A stretch of DNA of 64,000 nucleotides from JAOUFP01 sp963801505 (GCA_963801505.1 CAWDEY010000011.1:248001-312000), one strand, 5' to 3'; numbered from the stretch's first letter, positions 1 to 7,809 are shown. The notes: a model not told the origin generated them from the letters alone. Made by a program: numbers and translations.

Positions 1-119
1 ATTTAACGCCTATGCTCCTGGCAATACCCCTTCAGTTACTTGCTTATCATATAGGTGTACTTAGGGGATGCGATGTCGACCAGCCAAGAAACCTTGCGAA
101 AAGCGTTACTGTGGAGTAA
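1..119 (+). CDS. glmS: GlmS C-terminus (partial): glutamine-fructose-6-phosphate aminotransferase
   Basis: Only the last 39 codons are in the window, read in the frame starting at base 3 and ending at TAA 117-119. The peptide ends LRGCDVDQPRNLAKSVTVE, which is the characteristic C-terminal tail of the GlmS isomerase domain (DxPRNLAKSVTVE). GlmS makes glucosamine-6-phosphate from fructose-6-phosphate and glutamine for cell wall and lipid A synthesis. The bulk of the gene lies to the left of the window. The identification rests on this short but very conserved tail. Confidence 0.9.
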   Translation, partial: LTPMLLAIPLQLLAYHIGVLRGCDVDQPRNLAKSVTVE

Positions 120-215
120 TGGCATTGCATTTTAGGCCCGGGTGTAGATTTAAAATGCTTAAATCTGTTATCCTAATAAGGAGTTTGAAGTAAATAGGTA
201 TCAAAAGAAAGTTTA

Positions 216-2312
216 ATGCAAAATCTGAATCTCCAGCAAAAAGAAGCCCTTGAATATATGGATGGTCCGCTATTGGTACTTGCTGGTGCCGGAAGTGGCA
301 AGACAAAGGTCATCACCCACAAGTTTGCATATCTGGTTAAATCCAAAAAGCTCTCTCAGGAATCGATACTTACAGTTACCTTTACGAACAAGGCCGCCAG
401 AGAAATGAGCGACAGGATCGGAAACCTCGTAGGCAAAGACATGAAATCCTCCTGGATAGGCACCCTGCATTCCCAGTGCAGCAGAATATTAAGGAAGGAA
501 ATAAAGGGGATCGGATATGGAAATGATTTTTCTATATACGACGAAGACGACCGTTGCAATCTCATACGTCATATACTGAAGGAATTCAAGATATACGAGG
601 CTCTCTACAAAGGTGTTTCTTCACGGATAAACTTCCTGAAGGCATCACTGGTAGGTGCAGAGGATTTCCTTTCTTCAGGTGATGGCTACGGATTTGATGA
701 GAAACTAGCAAAAGTCTACGTCAGGTATCAGGATGAACTGAAAAGAAGCAATTCCCTGGATTTCGACGACCTGATCATGCTGACGGTAAAGCTTTTTGAA
801 GAAAAACCTAACCTCCTGCATAAATACCATGAACAGTTCCCCTATGTTCTTGTTGATGAGTTCCAGGATTTGAATTTTGCGCAATACAATCTGATAAAAA
901 TGCTGGCCCTGAAAAGCAGGAACATCTGTGCTGTTGGGGATGATGACCAGAGCATCTATAAGTTCAGGGGGGCTGACGTGAAACACATCCTGAATTTCGA
1001 GAAGGACTTCCCAGGTACAAAGGTGGTCAGACTCGAAAGGAATTATCGTTCTACGCAGAATATCCTTGAAGTTGCCAATGCAGTTATCTCGACGAATATC
1101 AAAAGAAAGAAAAAAAAGCTCTGGTCAGAAAGAAAAGTTGGAGAGATGGTCCGTTTCTGCTGGCTCAACACAGAGGAAGAAGAGGCGAAACATATTGCAA
1201 AGATCATAAAAGAGTTCTATCTGAAGGGAACTCATAGCTATAAAGATATCGGCATATTATACCGTGTAAATCTCCAGTCAAGGGTTATAGAAGATGCCCT
1301 GCGAGAGGCGGGTTTGCCCTATCACGTTGTTGGCGGCATCAGTTTTTATCAGAGAAAAGAAGTAAAAGACCTCATAGCCTATGTTCGGCTGGTCACAAAC
1401 CATGGGGACAATGTGAGCCTCAGAAGAATTATAAACGTACCAACACGTGGGATAGGAGCAGCTACTCTCCTAAAGATAGAAAATGAGGCAAAGAAAAAGT
1501 CGCTCTGTCTTTTTGATGCCATTCAGCTCTGTATTAAGAGCAACACCATGGTGACTTCAACAAGAGATAAATTGAACAAATTCGTTCACATGATCGAAAA
1601 GCTGTCTTCTATAAACTATAAGAGTTCATCCGATCTGCTGAAAAACGTCGCAGAAAAGTCAGATTATATGGCAATGCTTGATGAGGAAAGAAGTCAAAAC
1701 ATCGCTGAGCTGATCAACTTAGCTGAAGGGAAAAATATCCAGGATTTCATTGATAAGGCCTCATTGTTGACTAATATTGACCATGCCTCGGAGGGAAATC
1801 ATATCTCCCTCATGACTTTGCATAATGCAAAAGGTCTTGAGTTTCCCGTTGTATTTGTTACAGGTCTGGAAGAAGGGCTGTTGCCATATTTCAAAGCAAA
1901 CGGCAATGATGACGAGATAGCCGAAGAAAGAAGGCTCCTCTATGTGGGAATGACTCGGGCCAAAGATTTCCTTGTGCTCTCCGGCGCGCGCAAAAGAAGA
2001 TTTTATGCGAAATTACAGGACCAGGAACCTTCCAGGTTTTTACAGGACATCCCTAAAACATGCTGTAATTGGATCGAAAAAGTTGCTGAACCGCCGATAA
2101 TCAGATGTATCCAGAATGCCAGAAATAAGCCGGAAACCAGAAAGGTGCGACCCTATTTCGATTCAGGATGCAGGGTCAAACATCCTGTCTGGGGAGTAGG
2201 AGTTGTCCGTGATTGTTATGGTGACGGAGAAGATCAGAAGGTGATGGTTAACTTCCCGACTATCGGGCTGAAAAGACTTTCCCTGAAGCTAGCGAATCTG
2301 ACCAAATTATAG
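216..2312 (+). CDS. pcrA: UvrD/PcrA-type superfamily I DNA helicase
   Basis: A 698-residue 3'-5' helicase of the UvrD/PcrA group, acting in nucleotide excision repair, mismatch repair and removal of RecA or stalled polymerase. All SF1A motifs are visible: Walker A LAGAGSGKT near residue 22, motif II VDEFQD near 213, motif III GDDDQSIYKFRGAD near 242, RNYRST near 273, TLHNAKGLEFPVVFVTGLEEG near 535 and EERRLLYVGMTRAK near 570. The C-terminus (GCRVKHPVWGVGVV) resembles the PcrA RNA-polymerase-interaction module. The start ATG has only a weak ribosome site. It is followed after 12 bases by gatC. Whether it is the UvrD or PcrA orthologue cannot be settled from motifs alone. Confidence 0.95.
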   Translation: MQNLNLQQKEALEYMDGPLLVLAGAGSGKTKVITHKFAYLVKSKKLSQESILTVTFTNKAAREMSDRIGNLVGKDMKSSWIGTLHSQCSRILRKEIKGIGYGNDFSIYDEDDRCNLIRHILKEFKIYEALYKGVSSRINFLKASLVGAEDFLSSGDGYGFDEKLAKVYVRYQDELKRSNSLDFDDLIMLTVKLFEEKPNLLHKYHEQFPYVLVDEFQDLNFAQYNLIKMLALKSRNICAVGDDDQSIYKFRGADVKHILNFEKDFPGTKVVRLERNYRSTQNILEVANAVISTNIKRKKKKLWSERKVGEMVRFCWLNTEEEEAKHIAKIIKEFYLKGTHSYKDIGILYRVNLQSRVIEDALREAGLPYHVVGGISFYQRKEVKDLIAYVRLVTNHGDNVSLRRIINVPTRGIGAATLLKIENEAKKKSLCLFDAIQLCIKSNTMVTSTRDKLNKFVHMIEKLSSINYKSSSDLLKNVAEKSDYMAMLDEERSQNIAELINLAEGKNIQDFIDKASLLTNIDHASEGNHISLMTLHNAKGLEFPVVFVTGLEEGLLPYFKANGNDDEIAEERRLLYVGMTRAKDFLVLSGARKRRFYAKLQDQEPSRFLQDIPKTCCNWIEKVAEPPIIRCIQNARNKPETRKVRPYFDSGCRVKHPVWGVGVVRDCYGDGEDQKVMVNFPTIGLKRLSLKLANLTKL

Positions 2313-2324
2313 ACCAACCCGCGG

Positions 2325-2603
2325 ATGAAAATATCGATTGAACATTTAGCTCAGCTTGCCAGGTTGTCTGTTTCCGACAATGAAAAAACTCTTTTTGCCA
2401 ATCAGATAGACAGTATCCTGAGTTATATGGATAAGCTCAATGAGCTGTACACGGGAAATGTCGAACCTACGTCGCATGTCATCTCTCTGAGCAACGTCGT
2501 ACGGGAAGATCTGCCGAAGGATTCGCTTGAAAGGGAGGATGCGTTGATGAACGCTCCTGACAGGACGGATAAATTTTACAGGGTTCCAAAGATAATAGAA
2601 TGA
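2325..2603 (+). CDS. gatC: Asp-tRNA(Asn)/Glu-tRNA(Gln) amidotransferase subunit C
   Basis: A 92-residue GatC, the small subunit that stabilises the GatA amidase in the GatCAB complex converting misacylated Glu-tRNA(Gln) or Asp-tRNA(Asn). The family pattern is clear: IEHLAQLARLSVSDNEK at the start, LSYMDKLNEL in the middle, and VREDLPKDSLEREDALMNAPDRTDKFYRVPKIIE at the end. Length is typical. gatA and gatB are not adjacent: panD follows instead, so the complex is encoded at more than one locus. Confidence 0.95.
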   Translation: MKISIEHLAQLARLSVSDNEKTLFANQIDSILSYMDKLNELYTGNVEPTSHVISLSNVVREDLPKDSLEREDALMNAPDRTDKFYRVPKIIE

Positions 2604-2676
2604 ATACTTGCCGCATATCTGAATACAAAATTCAACACTGTTTCATATCAGAGGCCTGCAACCGGGAGGATTCGGC

Positions 2677-3030
2677 ATGTTAAGGTGTATGTTGAGGGCA
2701 AAGATCCATATGGCTTCCGTTACCGAGTCGAATATAGCATATGAAGGAAGTATTACTATCGACGAGGCCATTTTGAAAGAGGCCGGCATGCTTCCCTATG
2801 AGCAGGTGATGATCAGCAACGTAAATAATGGAGAGCGGTTCGAGACCTATATCATCCCGGGCAAAAAAAACTCTGGAGAAATATGCCTCAACGGGCCTAC
2901 TGCCAGAAAAGGTGTTGTCGGAGACAAGGTGATCATATTCTCTTACAACTATTGTGACGACAGCGAGTTAAAAGACTACAAGCCGAAGATCGTCCTGGTC
3001 AATGCAAAAAACCGTATCATAAGCAAATAA
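2677..3030 (+). CDS. panD: Aspartate 1-decarboxylase proenzyme
   Basis: A 117-residue pyruvoyl-dependent decarboxylase that converts L-aspartate to beta-alanine for pantothenate and CoA synthesis. The self-processing site is visible as YEGS (Gly24-Ser25), where Ser25 becomes the pyruvoyl group. The N-terminus MLRCMLRAKIH matches the MIRTMLQGKIH pattern of the family, which supports this ATG. A GGGAGG ribosome site lies 7 bases upstream. N72-G73 of the NGPTAR motif is present. Intact, with no pan gene neighbour in the window. Confidence 0.95.
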   Translation: MLRCMLRAKIHMASVTESNIAYEGSITIDEAILKEAGMLPYEQVMISNVNNGERFETYIIPGKKNSGEICLNGPTARKGVVGDKVIIFSYNYCDDSELKDYKPKIVLVNAKNRIISK

Positions 3031-3238
3031 TATTGTCCTTCTTTTAGTTTGTTCACAACAACTTTACCCTGGTCATTAAGAAAGAATTCCTGCCGAACTT
3101 TACATCTGTGATATACTAATCACAGTTGCATATTTCAAGTCGAAAAAAACAGTCACTGAAAACCGCTGGGTAGAGAGTGATGCAGGATTTCTGAAGCTAA
3201 GGCAAGCACGAAAATATATTTGACCAAGAGGAGGAACA

Positions 3239-3433
3239 TTGGCTAGACCGGGAGCATTTAAAAGCGAGAAGAGAAAAAAGGAATTAACGAGACAGAAGAA
3301 ACAGGAGAAGAAGAGATTAAGGCGTTTGGAAAAAGACGCAGCGCCAGGAGGAGTTCCTGCAGAAGATGAGTCAACCGAAGATGCCACAGGAGAGGGAACA
3401 GAGGGGCCGATGACTGTTGAAGAAAACGAGTAG
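3239..3433 (+). CDS. Small highly charged protein, unknown function
   Basis: A 64-residue protein with a TTG start chosen because GAGGAGG lies 5 to 6 bases upstream. Residues 1-35 are strongly basic (ARPGAFKSEKRKKELTRQKKQEKKRLRRLE) and predicted helical. Residues 36-64 are acidic and low-complexity (Glu, Thr, Gly). Similar ARPGAFKSEKRRKEL peptides occur widely in Deltaproteobacteria and Nitrospirota as conserved hypotheticals. The basic helix suggests nucleic-acid or ribosome contact, but that is inference. No operon partner is evident. Confidence 0.7.
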   Translation: MARPGAFKSEKRKKELTRQKKQEKKRLRRLEKDAAPGGVPAEDESTEDATGEGTEGPMTVEENE

Positions 3434-3914
3434 CCGTCATTCAAGTATACTTGTCCCTTGTATTGCAGACGCCCTCTGGTAAGACCACAGGAATCTTAAT
3501 GCGAGGTATATTTTCATTATATTCGCTCGCTGAGCACGCAAGACAAAGGGGAATATTGCTTGCTATCCATTAAAAATCAGGTTACGGCTCAAGGGCTTTA
3601 ATGGGTATGAGCTTGCACAGTTAAGTGTCTGCAAGGGCCGATGACTGCGCTCAAACAATCCACAGATCCTGATAGACACCAGGTTAAGATCACGTCGCCA
3701 GGATATAGAATTCTGGCGGAGCTTCTCCAAAGTCGGACAATTTTTGCTGATAATCCAACCGTATTTTTTACATAAAATCAGGATGTAAAAACCCTGGAGC
3801 GCAGCTAGAATAAGCGAGTTTGCTTTATCCCGCTTTCAACTAAACACAGATTATTAATTATGGTAAATAAAGCGGTCTTGCTATCAGGAATTTTGGGATG
3901 AAGGCAGTAAGTTT
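3434..3914. other. Intergenic stretch, no gene recognised
   Basis: About 480 bases between the small charged protein and the convergent hypothetical gene. I see no open frame with coding character, no tRNA cloverleaf and no clear terminator. A 12-base string gggccgatgact near 3637 repeats the end of the upstream gene near 3409, possibly a duplicated fragment or chance. Several stops interrupt all frames. Confidence 0.5.
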
Positions 3915-4274
3915 TTATGCGTATTTTATAGCAACTTTATAGACAATATCTGAGTGGTCAGCGGAAGCACCATTGCCTTCACAACTGAGTTGTCCTTTTT
4001 CAGCCTCTCTGCGATTTCTGATCATCGAGTTTAATACCTGAGAGAGATCGAAACCTCCATCAACACAGTCCTTGTTCAAACAGTCTATCCTGAAAAAAGC
4101 AGAACTATCTGGAGAAAAATTAACGATTCGGGGCAATGACTTTCCTATGCCGCTTTGATTATACATCATGCTAATGACGATACTTTTAACCTCAGGGAAG
4201 TGAGTAGACACAAAACCTGCTTGAACTCTCCTTTGCAGCCTTTCCGTCCGCGCCGCATTTTTTTTATTATTCAT
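3915..4274 (-). CDS. Hypothetical protein
   Basis: A 119-residue protein starting MNNKKNAARTERLQRRVQAGFVSTHFPEV. This ATG (4272-4274) is preferred to an upstream in-frame one because AGGAG lies just before it, and because the upstream extension would run through the terminator at 4289-4321. The sequence looks coding (charged, non-repetitive), with two cysteines in FRIDCLNKDCVDGGFDL. The middle part, about conserved motility and statistics of unknown type, gives no recognised family. It follows the cspA terminator on the same strand, so it may depend on read-through or on its own weak promoter. Function unknown. Confidence 0.6.
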   Translation of the reverse strand: MNNKKNAARTERLQRRVQAGFVSTHFPEVKSIVISMMYNQSGIGKSLPRIVNFSPDSSAFFRIDCLNKDCVDGGFDLSQVLNSMIRNRREAEKGQLSCEGNGASADHSDIVYKVAIKYA

Positions 4275-4288
4275 GCTCCTCCAAAAAT

Positions 4289-4321
4289 AAAAGGCCCCTT
4301 CCATAAAGAAGGGGCCTTTTT
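4289..4321 (-). terminator. Rho-independent terminator of cspA
   Basis: Perfect 12-base arms AAAAGGCCCCTT / AAGGGGCCTTTT around an 8-base loop, directly downstream of the cspA stop. On the minus strand the stem is followed by TTTTATTTTT. The symmetry makes it potentially bidirectional. Confidence 0.9.
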
Positions 4322-4328
4322 CAGTTAA

Positions 4329-4529
4329 TTACAGTTTGACAACATTAATCGCTTTGGGACCCTTAGGGCCCTTTTCAGTATCAAAGCTGACCTTGTCACC
4401 TTCGGCAAGGCTCTTAAAGCCATTGCCCTGGATAGACGTATGGTGTACAAAAACATCACTTCCGTCTTCACTTGTAATAAAGCCAAAGCCTTTGCTGTCG
4501 TTAAACCACTTCACAGTTCCTTGTGCCAT
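4329..4529 (-). CDS. cspA: Cold shock protein, CspA family
   Basis: A 66-residue single cold-shock domain, an RNA/ssDNA-binding beta-barrel acting as RNA chaperone. RNP1 is KGFGFITSEDG and RNP2 is VFVHHTSI; the start MAQGTVKWFNDSKGFGFI is diagnostic. AAGGAGG lies 9 bases before the ATG. It is a single-gene unit: a good sigma-70 promoter about 120 bases upstream, a leader hairpin, and a strong terminator right after the stop. The long leader is typical of cold-shock genes, whose mRNAs are controlled by structure. Confidence 0.95.
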   Translation of the reverse strand: MAQGTVKWFNDSKGFGFITSEDGSDVFVHHTSIQGNGFKSLAEGDKVSFDTEKGPKGPKAINVVKL

Positions 4530-4575
4530 TTCTTTTACCTCCTTCTCTATAAACTAAATCTCAGAAGGACTCAAG

Positions 4576-4611
4576 AAAAAAAGCCACAAAGTCAAAAAGT
4601 CTTTGTGGCTT
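4576..4611 (-). promoter_or_regulatory. Terminator-like hairpin in the cspA leader
   Basis: Perfect 11-base arms AAGCCACAAAG / CTTTGTGGCTT separated by 9 bases. On the cspA strand the stem is followed by seven T residues. It sits between the cspA promoter and ribosome site, so it is inside the cspA transcript rather than after another gene. It may be a transcriptional attenuator. See findings. Confidence 0.65.
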
Positions 4612-4645
4612 GTGTAATCGCAAAAACTTCTAAAATTCAATTATT

Positions 4646-4674
4646 ATGATACCATACTTCACCCGGTTCGTCAA
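4646..4674 (-). promoter_or_regulatory. Sigma-70 promoter of cspA
   Basis: On the minus strand, -35 TTGACG (4669-4674) and -10 TATCAT (4646-4651) are separated by exactly 17 bases. The predicted start near 4639 gives a leader of about 110 bases including the hairpin at 4576-4611. The -35 box is about 10 bases from an IS remnant. Confidence 0.65.
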
Positions 4675-4684
4675 GGCCCTGTAG

Positions 4685-4777
4685 TTCTGTAGCGAAGACA
4701 TAAACTGTCCGGTTCGAATTGAATAGCAAGGAGGCGCTATTCATGAAACGGAGTGAACCACTGCAGGAGGTATGGGG
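4685..4777 (+). mobile_element. Remnant of an IS1202-like element left end
   Basis: The segment parallels the left end of the intact IS at 47765-49087. Both have acataaactgtccggtt (identical over 17 bases), then a similar spacer, then the start of a transposase. The intact element begins MKKTELLQEVRK; here ATG 4743 gives MKRSEPLQEVWG before the reading frame ends. The rest of the element is gone. It is therefore a decayed solo end of a related, not identical, element lying between cspA and the cobalamin riboswitch. Confidence 0.65.
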
Positions 4778-4845
4778 GGAGACGGCAGTGAATGGTGAAT
4801 AGTGAAAAGTGCATAGAGTTGATTTTATATGCTGTTTTCTGCAAA

Positions 4846-5035
4846 CTATCGGTACACAGGTGCTGTAATGCGTAAAAGGGAATCCTGTTAAATTCAGGAG
4901 CGGTCCCGCCGCTGTAATCCTGATCCCGGAGAATGCCGGGATAAGCGCCTTTGCCGGTAATATGCCACTGTTCATAAGCGAATGGGAAGGCTGGCAAAGG
5001 TCGGGAGAGCCAGAAGACCTGCCTGTCAGTAGTAG
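4846..5035 (+). promoter_or_regulatory. Cobalamin riboswitch aptamer 1 (btuFCD-cob operon)
   Basis: Conserved cobalamin-aptamer blocks appear in order: CAGGTGC at 4857, GGGAATCC near 4879, the B12 box region CGGTCCCGCCGCTGTAA near 4901, GCCACTG at 4964, ATGGGAAGG near 4982, and GAGCCAGAAGACCTGCC near 5007. ACAGG near the start can pair with CCTGT near the end as P1. It precedes btuF and the B12 salvage genes, so B12 binding should repress them. Confidence 0.9.
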
Positions 5036-5102
5036 GGATTAGGTGTTAGGGATTAGGGATGGTTTTTTAATAAACCCTACCCCCCCAATATCCAATCCCT
5101 TT
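5034..5102 (+). repeat. G-rich / T-run / C-rich hairpin repeat, copy 1
   Basis: Three or four AGGGATTAGG-like heptamer units (5034-5062), a T6 run (5063-5068), then a C-rich complementary arm with CCCTACCCCCCCAATA (5073-5100). The same layout occurs at 24476-24542 and 37965-38034. This copy lies between the riboswitch aptamer and its terminator. Confidence 0.6.
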
Positions 5103-5149
5103 ATATGCCTTTCCGCGGAGGAAGGCGAGGATGAAGTAAACCAGGGTGC

Positions 5150-5191
5150 AATCCTCAGGAATCCTTATATTGGGTCCCGGGGATTTTTTAT
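5150..5191 (+). terminator. Expression-platform terminator of cobalamin riboswitch 1
   Basis: An imperfect stem of about 13 pairs from AATCCTCAGGAATCC to GGGTCCCGGGGATT around a TTATATT loop, followed by TTTTTTATTTT. It ends about 18 bases before the btuF start, where a riboswitch-controlled terminator is expected. Confidence 0.7.
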
Positions 5192-5208
5192 TTTAAGGAG
5201 ATGATTAT

Positions 5209-6063
5209 TTGAGACACTGTTTTTTCAGAAGAGTTGCCTTGGGTTTATTGCTTTTATTATTCACCATTCACTGTTCAATATTCACTGCTGTTACTTTTGC
5301 TGGCGGGCCGCCCCAGCGCATCATCTCTCTTGCCCCGGCCACAACAGAGATGCTTTTTGCCCTGGGTCTCGGAGACCGGATCGTTGGTGTTACGAATTTT
5401 TGCGATTATCCGGAAGAGGCAAAGAAAAAGCCTAAAGTAGGCGGGATGTCCAACCCATCGCTGGAGGCCGTTGTTTCATTGAAGCCGGACATGGTGGTCC
5501 TTTCTGTTGACGGCAACACTAAGGAGTTTGAGGAGCGTCTGCGGTCAATGAAGATAAGGACTTATGTGTTTACCTCAAAGAGAATTTTGGAGCTGCCTAA
5601 AGGCATAAGAGATATGGGGCTTGCTCTTGGAGCAAAGGAGAAGGCGGAGGCGTTGGCTGCTGATATGGAACATCGAATCAATAAGTTGAGGGCAAATAAA
5701 AAAGCAGCGCTCAAAAGGAAGGTATTGTTCATTATATGGCCGGAACCGCTCATGGTGGCTGGTCCAGGGAGCATCACGGATGATGCGCTCCAGATACTGG
5801 GCGCGGACAATATTGCAGGCAATACCGCGTCAGCCTACCCGAAATACTCGCTTGAAGAGGTCATCCGAAGAGCGCCTGACATTATTTTCATCGGGAAAGG
5901 CCAAAACAGCATGAATGAAGTCTCTGAAGGACTTTTAAGTCGCCTCATGAGCACCCCGGCGGCAAGGAACAATAAAGTGTTTTACGTAAGCGACTACCTC
6001 TACCGGCTTGGACCAAGGACGCTTAAGGGGGTCGAGGAACTGGAAAGATATCTGCGGCAATGA
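5209..6063 (+). CDS. btuF: Cobalamin ABC transporter, periplasmic binding protein
   Basis: A 284-residue BtuF/FecB-type binding protein that delivers corrinoids to BtuCD. The TTG start is used because AAGGAG lies 8 bases upstream and an ATG closer to it hits a stop at once. Residues 1-31 form a signal peptide. The mature part starts PPQRIISLAPATTEMLFALGLGDRIVGVTNFCDYPEEA, the hallmark of this family, with LKPDMVVL and RAPDIIFIG later. The signal-peptide codons (bases 5258-5290) consist of a TTCACCA/TTCACTG-type repeat that is an inverted copy of 4786-4801. Next gene btuC overlaps by 4 bases. B12-specificity follows from the riboswitch and cob neighbours. Confidence 0.9.
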   Translation: MRHCFFRRVALGLLLLLFTIHCSIFTAVTFAGGPPQRIISLAPATTEMLFALGLGDRIVGVTNFCDYPEEAKKKPKVGGMSNPSLEAVVSLKPDMVVLSVDGNTKEFEERLRSMKIRTYVFTSKRILELPKGIRDMGLALGAKEKAEALAADMEHRINKLRANKKAALKRKVLFIIWPEPLMVAGPGSITDDALQILGADNIAGNTASAYPKYSLEEVIRRAPDIIFIGKGQNSMNEVSEGLLSRLMSTPAARNNKVFYVSDYLYRLGPRTLKGVEELERYLRQ

Positions 6064-7031
6064 AGAACATGAAGATAAGAACAGCCCTCATAATCGGTGT
6101 GCCCGTGATTATATTCGGGCTCTCTATAATGGCAGGGCCAAGGATAATAAACCCCTTTGCGGCTGACGACATTTCCCGTGAGATCTTATTTTCGATCCGC
6201 GCTCCGCGAAGCATCGTTGCCCTGCTCATGGGTATGGCACTCGGCGCATCAGGTGCAGTGCTTCAGGGCATACTCAAAAACCCGCTTGCCGATCCTTACA
6301 TTCTGGGCATTTCGAGCGGCGCGTCACTTGCTGCAGTATTGGGCATCATGGGCGGGGCCGCCTTTCTCGGCTCTTTTACCATTCCCGTGCTTGCTTTTTC
6401 CGGCGCGCTTATTACCGGCACAATGGTCGGCCTCATGGGGTGGAAAAGGGGTGGGCTCTGGCCTGAGAGGCTCCTCCTTGCAGGCGTGGGGCTAAGCTTC
6501 CTGTTTTCTGCCCTGCTCATGCTCGTCATGAGCATATCTTCGGATGAAGGTCTCCGTAAAGCCATGCTCTGGATCTTTGGTGACCTTTCCATGTCGGAAT
6601 GGTCAAAGGTCCCCTATGGACTTGCCTTTGTACTGCCCGGCATCCTGATTGCGATTTTCAGGGCAAAAGCACTCAATGCCCTCATACTCGGTGATGAGTT
6701 TGCCCACAGCCTTGGGTTCTCTCCCCACAGAGAACGGTTTATCCTTTTCGTGGCAGTAGGACTTATGACCGCAGCATCCGTCTCCCTTGGCGGCATGATC
6801 GGATTCATAGGTCTTTTGGTCCCTCATATCATAAGATCGATCATAGGTTCGGACAGCCGGCTGCTTGTGCCCTTTTCCGCACTTGGCGGCGGTGGTCTCC
6901 TCTGTATCGCAGACCTCATAAGCAGGTCTGTGCTGGCACCCACTGAACTCCCGGCCGGAATAGTCACTGCGATCATCGGATCACCCTATTTTCTCTATCT
7001 GCTCAGGAGGCAAAATGTTCTTAGCATCTGA
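6060..7031 (+). CDS. btuC: Cobalamin ABC transporter, permease
   Basis: A 323-residue FecCD/BtuC-family permease with about ten hydrophobic segments. Family signatures are visible: RAPRSIVALLMGMALGASGAVLQGILKNPLADPYILGISSGASL near residues 47-90, and the ABC-contact region SLGGMIGFIGLLVPHIIRSIIGSDSRLLVPFSALGG near 242-277. It pairs with BtuF and BtuD to import corrinoids through the inner membrane. The start overlaps btuF by 4 bases and btuD starts inside its 3' end, so translation is probably coupled. Confidence 0.95.
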   Translation: MKNMKIRTALIIGVPVIIFGLSIMAGPRIINPFAADDISREILFSIRAPRSIVALLMGMALGASGAVLQGILKNPLADPYILGISSGASLAAVLGIMGGAAFLGSFTIPVLAFSGALITGTMVGLMGWKRGGLWPERLLLAGVGLSFLFSALLMLVMSISSDEGLRKAMLWIFGDLSMSEWSKVPYGLAFVLPGILIAIFRAKALNALILGDEFAHSLGFSPHRERFILFVAVGLMTAASVSLGGMIGFIGLLVPHIIRSIIGSDSRLLVPFSALGGGGLLCIADLISRSVLAPTELPAGIVTAIIGSPYFLYLLRRQNVLSI

Positions 7032-7791
7032 ACCGAATATACTCGAACTGAGCAATGTTTATTATTCCTACAGGAAACAGGACCCTGTAATAAATAGCAT
7101 CTCCCTCTCGGTAGGACAGGGAGAGTTTATTGGCCTGCTCGGCGCCAACGGCTCGGGCAAATCTACTATCCTGAAACTGGGAAGCGGCATACTCAGGCCG
7201 CACGCAGGCAAGGTCCTGCTCTGGTCAAGACCCCTCCACACATACCACACCAGGGACCGGGCAAAGCTGATAAGCTATCTGCCCCAAACCCTTGATATTA
7301 CTGTGCCCTTCACGGTCCGGGAGTTAGTGGCTATGGGGTTGTACCCCTATGACATCCCTCCAGCGATGAAGATTGACAGTGCGCTTGAAATAGTAGGGCT
7401 ACTGGAGAAGGCCCAGGCACACCTTACAGACCTGAGCGGTGGGGAACGGCGGCGTACTTTTATTGCAATGACCCTTGTTCAGGGTGCGGGGCTTCTCATG
7501 CTTGACGAGCCGCTGGCAAACCTTGACATTAAGTATCAGTTTGAAATACTTAAATTGCTGAAGGAACTGAAACTCAATAAGAACATATCCATAATCATGG
7601 CGCTGCACGACATAAATATTGCCTTGCAGTTTGAGAAGGTCCTCCTGATCAAGGAAGGGAAAATGCTCGGCTGTGGCGCCCCTGAGGCAGTACTGACAAA
7701 GGGAATGCTGAAGGACGCCTTTGATGTTAGCATCGAGATAAGGAAGCAGGATTCAGGAGAGGCGTATTTAAGCTATGGCAGTAATTTTTAG
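7015..7791 (+). CDS. btuD: Cobalamin ABC transporter, ATPase
   Basis: A 258-residue ABC ATPase of the FepC/BtuD type. Walker A is GANGSGKST (residues 43-51), the Q-loop is YLPQT, the signature is LSGGERRR (near 140), Walker B is LLMLDEP (near 161) and the switch His lies in MALHDIN. It energises BtuC2. The ATG at 7015 overlaps btuC by 17 bases. All catalytic residues are present. Confidence 0.95.
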   Translation: MFLASEPNILELSNVYYSYRKQDPVINSISLSVGQGEFIGLLGANGSGKSTILKLGSGILRPHAGKVLLWSRPLHTYHTRDRAKLISYLPQTLDITVPFTVRELVAMGLYPYDIPPAMKIDSALEIVGLLEKAQAHLTDLSGGERRRTFIAMTLVQGAGLLMLDEPLANLDIKYQFEILKLLKELKLNKNISIIMALHDINIALQFEKVLLIKEGKMLGCGAPEAVLTKGMLKDAFDVSIEIRKQDSGEAYLSYGSNF

Positions 7792-7809
7792 GAGGCTCAA
7801 GCAATCGAG

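Noticed and set aside
3258..3444. Minus-strand open frames over the small charged protein
   Set aside because: They are antisense shadows of the plus-strand gene, which has a good ribosome site and family resemblance; the shadows have neither.
4637..4997. Minus-strand open frames over the riboswitch and IS remnant
   Set aside because: They run antisense through the conserved riboswitch and repeat; no ribosome site and no family resemblance.
5034..5102. TTAGGG-like repeats resembling telomeric DNA
   Set aside because: Only a few degenerate units, flanked by ordinary bacterial genes and a riboswitch, and paired with a C-rich arm as in two other internal copies. Not a replicon end.
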